Assembly (NCBI GenBank): GCA_030653385.1
Contig: JAURZM010000050.1
Location: 279,042 to 343,041, forward strand
Direction: 5' to 3'
From: Rubrivivax sp.
GTDB lineage: Bacteria > Pseudomonadota > Gammaproteobacteria > Burkholderiales > Burkholderiaceae_C
Length of the DNA: 64,000 nucleotides
Position numbers and translations under genes: made by a program
The notes under the pieces: generated by a model
What the model saw: only the letters and a program-made list of their open reading frames with translations
What the model was told of the DNA's origin: nothing
Database searches by the model: none
Shown here: positions 60,471 to 64,000 of the stretch, piece after piece
Numbering within the stretch: position 1 is the stretch's first letter
Layout of the letters: each line of letters starts with the position of its first letter

Positions 60471-62894
60471 ATGAATTCATCGAAGTTACGCCTTAGCCTT
60501 GTCACAATAGTTCTGCTGCTGGTCCCCTTGACCGGCACTGCGCTCACACTTGGCCGTACCAGCGGCGCCGTTCTCATCGGCCAGACGCTGGACTTGCGCA
60601 TTCCCGTTCGCCTGGATGCCGGCGAGGATGCAGCGTCCCTGTGCTTTGAAGCCGACGTTTTCCATGCGGATGCCCGGGTCGACAACAGCAAGGTGCAGAT
60701 CAACACCCAGGTCGGCCCCGGGCCTCAGGAGGCACTGCTCCGCATCCGCTCCGCAGCGCTGATCGACGAGCCTGTCGTCACCATCTACCTGCGGGCCGGC
60801 TGCGCCCAGAAGGTGACCCGACGCTACGTGCTGCTGGCCGATCTTGTCACTGAAACGGCAGGCTCCAGCGCTGGATTCGCGCCATTGCCCGGTTCCGTGC
60901 TGGCCAATGCTTCTGCGGCAGCCGACTCCGCGGTGGCCGCTGGCATTGTCGGCGCGCCAAGCAGCGCGGCCCGAAGCCCTGCATCGGCGACCGCGCGCAG
61001 CACGGCGGCGGAGCGCAGACGCCAGCGCCGCGCCGCCACAGCGGCAGCCGCCACGTCGGATCCCGCCGCGTCCAGGACCGCTGCCGAAACCATGCCAGCC
61101 GCCGCTGCCGCCCGGCCTGCCAGTCCGCGCACGGCGACCGCATCGGTGGTCCGGCGCCAGCCCGAGGCCTCGCGCTCCCGTCTCAAGCTGGACCCGCTTG
61201 ACCTTGCCGCCGAGCGTGAGCCCACGCTGCGCGCTTCCAGCGAAATGCTGTCGACGCCGACCGACAACGCGGCCCGCCGGTCCGAAGCTGCCGCCCTATG
61301 GCGCGCCATCAATGCCCAGCCCCTCGATATCCTGCGCGATGCGCAGCGCCTCCAGACCCTGGAGGCCGATGTCAAGGCGTTGCGTACCCAGTCGGCCAAG
61401 ACCGATGCCAGCCTGAAGCAGTTGCGCAGCAGCCTGGAGCAGGCAGAGTCCAGTAAATACCTCAACTGGTTGGTCTATCTGCTCGTCGCCCTGCTGGCGG
61501 CGGCACTCGGGGTGGCCGCATGGCTGTGGCGCAGCCGCCAGAGCCGCGGGGTCGGTGGGGCAGACAACTGGTGGCAGCGGGGCGCGCGCCGGCGCAGCTT
61601 TCTGGGTGAGGACGATCTTGACCTGGGTCTGGACGAGGACTTTCATTCCCGCCCGCCCAGTCAGAAACTGGCGCGTGCTGGCAAAGGCAGGACGGCACCC
61701 CTGACTCCTGGCGCGGTCGGTGTCGATGTCGACCTCGAAGATGAACCGGATTTCGACAAGGGTCGGACCAAAACCGAGAACGTCGCCCAGCCTCCACGCA
61801 TGCCTCCGCGCATGGACACAACCGACTTCCAGGTCAGCCTGCCCGGCAGCCCCCGCGCGGTCAATGCGGAGGAGCTGTTCGATATTCAGCAGCAAGCCGA
61901 TTTCTTCATCTCGCTGGGCCAATACGACCAGGCGATCGAAGTACTGAAGAACCACATCAGCGACAACGTCGAGACCAGCGCGCTGGCCTATCTGGACCTG
62001 CTCAAGATCTATCACACCCTGGAGCGCCGCAGCGACTACGACGCACTGCGCGAGGATTTCAACAAGGTATTCAACGCACAGGTCCCGGAGTTCGAGAATT
62101 TCAGCAATCAAAGCAGCGGACTGGAGGCCTACCAGAGCGCCTTGTCGCGCATCGAGGCATTGTGGCCCTCGCCCAAGGTCCTGGAAATCATCGAAGAATC
62201 GATCTTCCGCAAACCAGGCAGCGGGGAGGGCGAAGCATTCGACCTCGAAGCCTATCGCGAACTGTTGCTGCTTTATGCCATGGCCAAGGACGTGGTGGAC
62301 CGACGCTCCGACATGATGGATTTCGACCTGCCCGGCGCAGGCGCCTTGGCCGACCACGGCGAGCGGTCCGAAGTGACCGATTTTTCTGCGACCAACATCC
62401 AGCCTTTGTCGGCGCTGATACCCCGGGCTGCGCCCACACCCGGGCCGAAGCATTCTGCGCTGGGCGGCCTGCCGATGGACAGAAGCGAGATGCCTGCCAC
62501 CCGCAGGCGGGACATCCTGAAGGATGATCCCTTCCTCGAGGATTCCACCCCCACCGACTCCGTGCCCGATGCGCCGATGATCGATATCACGTTCCCCGAT
62601 ATCGCCATGCCCCGGCCTTCGCCGCGTCTGGGCCTTGATATCGATCTGTCCGAAGTGGCTGATGCCGGTTTGTCGCTGGCCGATATGCCTGAGCCACGCA
62701 ATCCCACGTCGGACATCCCGGCGGTGCCGTCAGGTGTGGAAATTGAAATGGATCCGGATTTCCCCTTCGAGCCGCCTGCAGCCGTGCCACAGCAAGACAA
62801 GGCCGCCGACAGCCACCTGCTGGACTTCGATCTTTTCGATCCTGCCACGGAGCAGGATATCGCCCCCAAACAATCCAAACTGCCCAAGGCCTGA
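60471..62894 (+). CDS. FimV-like protein without recognisable LysM domain
   Basis: This 807-residue protein has an N-terminal signal or anchor (MNSSKLRLSLVTIVLLLVPL), a beta-rich FimV-like domain (GQTLDLRIPVRLDAGED), an Ala/Arg-rich linker, a coiled coil (LQTLEADVKALRTQSAKTDA), one membrane span at about 330-353 (NWLVYLLVALLAAALGVAAW) and a long acidic C-terminal part with TPR-like QQADFFISLGQYDQAIEVLK. Pseudomonas FimV, a peptidoglycan-binding pole organiser for type IV pili, has a LysM domain, which I do not see. No other pilus gene is nearby. ATG 60471 is chosen. Confidence 0.78.
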   Translation: MNSSKLRLSLVTIVLLLVPLTGTALTLGRTSGAVLIGQTLDLRIPVRLDAGEDAASLCFEADVFHADARVDNSKVQINTQVGPGPQEALLRIRSAALIDEPVVTIYLRAGCAQKVTRRYVLLADLVTETAGSSAGFAPLPGSVLANASAAADSAVAAGIVGAPSSAARSPASATARSTAAERRRQRRAATAAAATSDPAASRTAAETMPAAAAARPASPRTATASVVRRQPEASRSRLKLDPLDLAAEREPTLRASSEMLSTPTDNAARRSEAAALWRAINAQPLDILRDAQRLQTLEADVKALRTQSAKTDASLKQLRSSLEQAESSKYLNWLVYLLVALLAAALGVAAWLWRSRQSRGVGGADNWWQRGARRRSFLGEDDLDLGLDEDFHSRPPSQKLARAGKGRTAPLTPGAVGVDVDLEDEPDFDKGRTKTENVAQPPRMPPRMDTTDFQVSLPGSPRAVNAEELFDIQQQADFFISLGQYDQAIEVLKNHISDNVETSALAYLDLLKIYHTLERRSDYDALREDFNKVFNAQVPEFENFSNQSSGLEAYQSALSRIEALWPSPKVLEIIEESIFRKPGSGEGEAFDLEAYRELLLLYAMAKDVVDRRSDMMDFDLPGAGALADHGERSEVTDFSATNIQPLSALIPRAAPTPGPKHSALGGLPMDRSEMPATRRRDILKDDPFLEDSTPTDSVPDAPMIDITFPDIAMPRPSPRLGLDIDLSEVADAGLSLADMPEPRNPTSDIPAVPSGVEIEMDPDFPFEPPAAVPQQDKAADSHLLDFDLFDPATEQDIAPKQSKLPKA

Positions 62895-62908
62895 GTCAAG
62901 GCCCGAGA

Positions 62909-63916
62909 TCAGCGCCGGACCTGCAGCGCCCCCGGGTTGACGATGTTCGTCGGCGTGCCCTTGATGAAATTGAGCACATTGTCGAAGGCCGCGCCAAAGT
63001 ACATTTCGTAGCTGTCCTGCTCCACATAGCCGATGTGGGGCGTGCAAATGCAGTTTTCCAGGCGCAGCAGCGCGTGTCCCTGCATGATGGGCTCGCTTTC
63101 GAAGACGTCGACTGCCGCCATGCCCGGGCGCCCCCGGTTCAGGCCGGCAAGCAGGGCGTCGGGTTCGATCAATTCAGCGCGCGAGGTGTTGACCAGCAGC
63201 GAGGTGGGCTTCATGCGCGACAAATCGTCAAGGGCGACACAGCCGCGGGTGTGCTCATTGAGGCGCAGATGCAAGCTCAGGATGTCGCATCGCTCGAAGA
63301 AGTCATTCTTGCTGGCCGCTGCCTCCAGCCCCTCTGCGGCTGCGCTTTGCCGGGATGCCTCGCCGCCCCACACCAGTACATTCATTCCGAAAGCCTTGGC
63401 GTAGCCTGCGACCAGGCGGCCAATTTTTCCGTAACCCCAGATACCCAGGGTCTTGCCCTTGAGCACTGCGCCCAGCCCGAAGTTGGGAGGCATGGAGGCA
63501 GACTTCAAGCCCGCTTGCTGCCACGCGCCATGCTTGAGGTTGCCGATGTACTGCGGCAGCCGACGCATGGCCGCCATGATGAGGGCCCAGGTCAGTTCAG
63601 CAGGTGCCGTTGGCGACCCGACTCCCTCGGCCACGGCAATGCCGCGCTCGGTGCAGGCGGCGACATCCACGTGTTGACCGACGCGGCCGGTTTGCGCAAT
63701 GAGCTTGAGGCGTGGCAGCTTTTCGATCAGCAGACGGTTGAGATGCGTGCGCTCCCGGATCAGGACGATCACGTCTGCATCCTTGAGGCGAATCGACAAC
63801 TGGCCAATGCCCTTGACGGTATTGGTGTAGACCTTGGCAGGGAAAGGATCGAGCCGGCTGGCACAGGCCAGCTTGCGAACGGCGTCCTGGTAGTCGTCGA
63901 GGATGACAATATTCAT
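62909..63916 (-). CDS. D-2-hydroxyacid dehydrogenase family protein
   Basis: This 335-residue NAD-dependent dehydrogenase has the nucleotide motif LGIWGYGKIGRLVAGYAKAF, the catalytic Arg in LVNTSRAELIE, Glu in VDVFESEPI and His in CICTPHIGYVEQD. It reduces or oxidises a 2-hydroxy acid; the substrate is not known. ATG 63916 is chosen (MNIVILDDYQDAVRKLA). The start overlaps the stop of the gene at the right edge. Confidence 0.9.
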   Translation of the reverse strand: MNIVILDDYQDAVRKLACASRLDPFPAKVYTNTVKGIGQLSIRLKDADVIVLIRERTHLNRLLIEKLPRLKLIAQTGRVGQHVDVAACTERGIAVAEGVGSPTAPAELTWALIMAAMRRLPQYIGNLKHGAWQQAGLKSASMPPNFGLGAVLKGKTLGIWGYGKIGRLVAGYAKAFGMNVLVWGGEASRQSAAAEGLEAAASKNDFFERCDILSLHLRLNEHTRGCVALDDLSRMKPTSLLVNTSRAELIEPDALLAGLNRGRPGMAAVDVFESEPIMQGHALLRLENCICTPHIGYVEQDSYEMYFGAAFDNVLNFIKGTPTNIVNPGALQVRR

Positions 63917-63999
63917 GCCGGTATTGTGCCTTGCAAGACACGGCATATGGCGCGCAGGGTCTGCGCTTCACGCAGTGCGGCAGGGGCTGTCAGCAGCGA
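63913..63999 (-). CDS. 3' end of an unidentified upstream gene
   Basis: The last 28 codons before the TGA at 63915-63913 read SLLTAPAALREAQTLRAICR then VLQGTIPA. The stop overlaps the ATG of the dehydrogenase in an ATGA arrangement, which suggests an operon. Too little is visible to identify it. Confidence 0.5.
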   Translation of the reverse strand, partial: SLLTAPAALREAQTLRAICRVLQGTIPA

Positions 64000-64000
64000 G

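Overview
The window is high-GC DNA whose gene content and order (Bug-family tricarboxylate-transporter receptors, a moeA-moaD-moaE block behind alaC-hom-thrC, an Mth938-domain gene beside a peroxiredoxin) point to a betaproteobacterium of the Burkholderiales, probably the Rubrivivax/Leptothrix/Ideonella-Comamonadaceae side of the order. It is chromosomal: two tRNA genes (Pro-UGG, Arg-UCU) and housekeeping genes run through it. Genus-level placement is inference.

Layout. (1) 1-668: 5' part of a PrxQ-type peroxiredoxin and an Mth938-domain gene. (2) 681-7731: an apparently complete filamentous-phage (inovirus) prophage with serine recombinase, HUH replication protein, a hairpin-rich intergenic region, Zot (pI), DUF2523 (pVI-like), a TspB/pIII-like adsorption protein, a 27-residue pVII/pIX-like ORF, the pVIII-like major coat protein, three small membrane proteins, a pV-like ssDNA-binding protein and a divergent HTH repressor. 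(3) 7756-13756: alaC-hom-thrC-moeA-moaD-moaE, mostly with 4-bp stop/start overlaps. (4) 13787-18796: flavin reductase, NicX-like M29-fold dioxygenase, alpha/beta hydrolase, acyl-CoA dehydrogenase and AMP-dependent ligase, probably one catabolic unit. (5) 18856-21507: clpB behind a sigma-32-type promoter. (6) 21640-28070: a roadblock-like hypothetical, nadB, a GGDEF protein paired with a ComFB protein, and nadA. (7) 28124-30378: AraC regulator and divergent MFS transporter.

(8) 30383-41638: eleven genes, all on the minus strand, for uptake and breakdown of an unknown, probably sugar-acid-like compound: TctABC transporter, a second Bug receptor, two TIM-barrel isomerases, an enolase-superfamily enzyme, a Gfo/Idh/MocA oxidoreductase, a DUF993 protein, a cupin and a TetR regulator. 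Four 18-bp sites of the form ATTCACC-N4-GGTGAAT lie in its upstream regions and make a coherent TetR regulon.

(9) 41753-46557: a two-gene TIR + membrane-anchored nSTAND1-type NTPase pair with overlapping stop/start codons, the best candidate in the window for a little-described (probably anti-phage) system. (10) 46583-50325: TPP enzyme, EamA exporter, Lrp regulator, RraA-family protein. (11) 50366-54875: tRNA-Pro with terminator, a protein with an internal duplication, UvrD-type helicase, tRNA-Arg, glutathione transferase, a hypothetical. (12) 54915-64000: acyl-CoA dehydrogenase plus APH-type kinase (a split ACAD10/11 arrangement), Crp/Fnr regulator, enoyl-CoA hydratase, 3-hydroxyacyl-CoA dehydrogenase, a FimV-like protein and a D-2-hydroxyacid dehydrogenase, with the 3' tail of one more gene at the edge. 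No CRISPR array, rRNA or transposase was seen.
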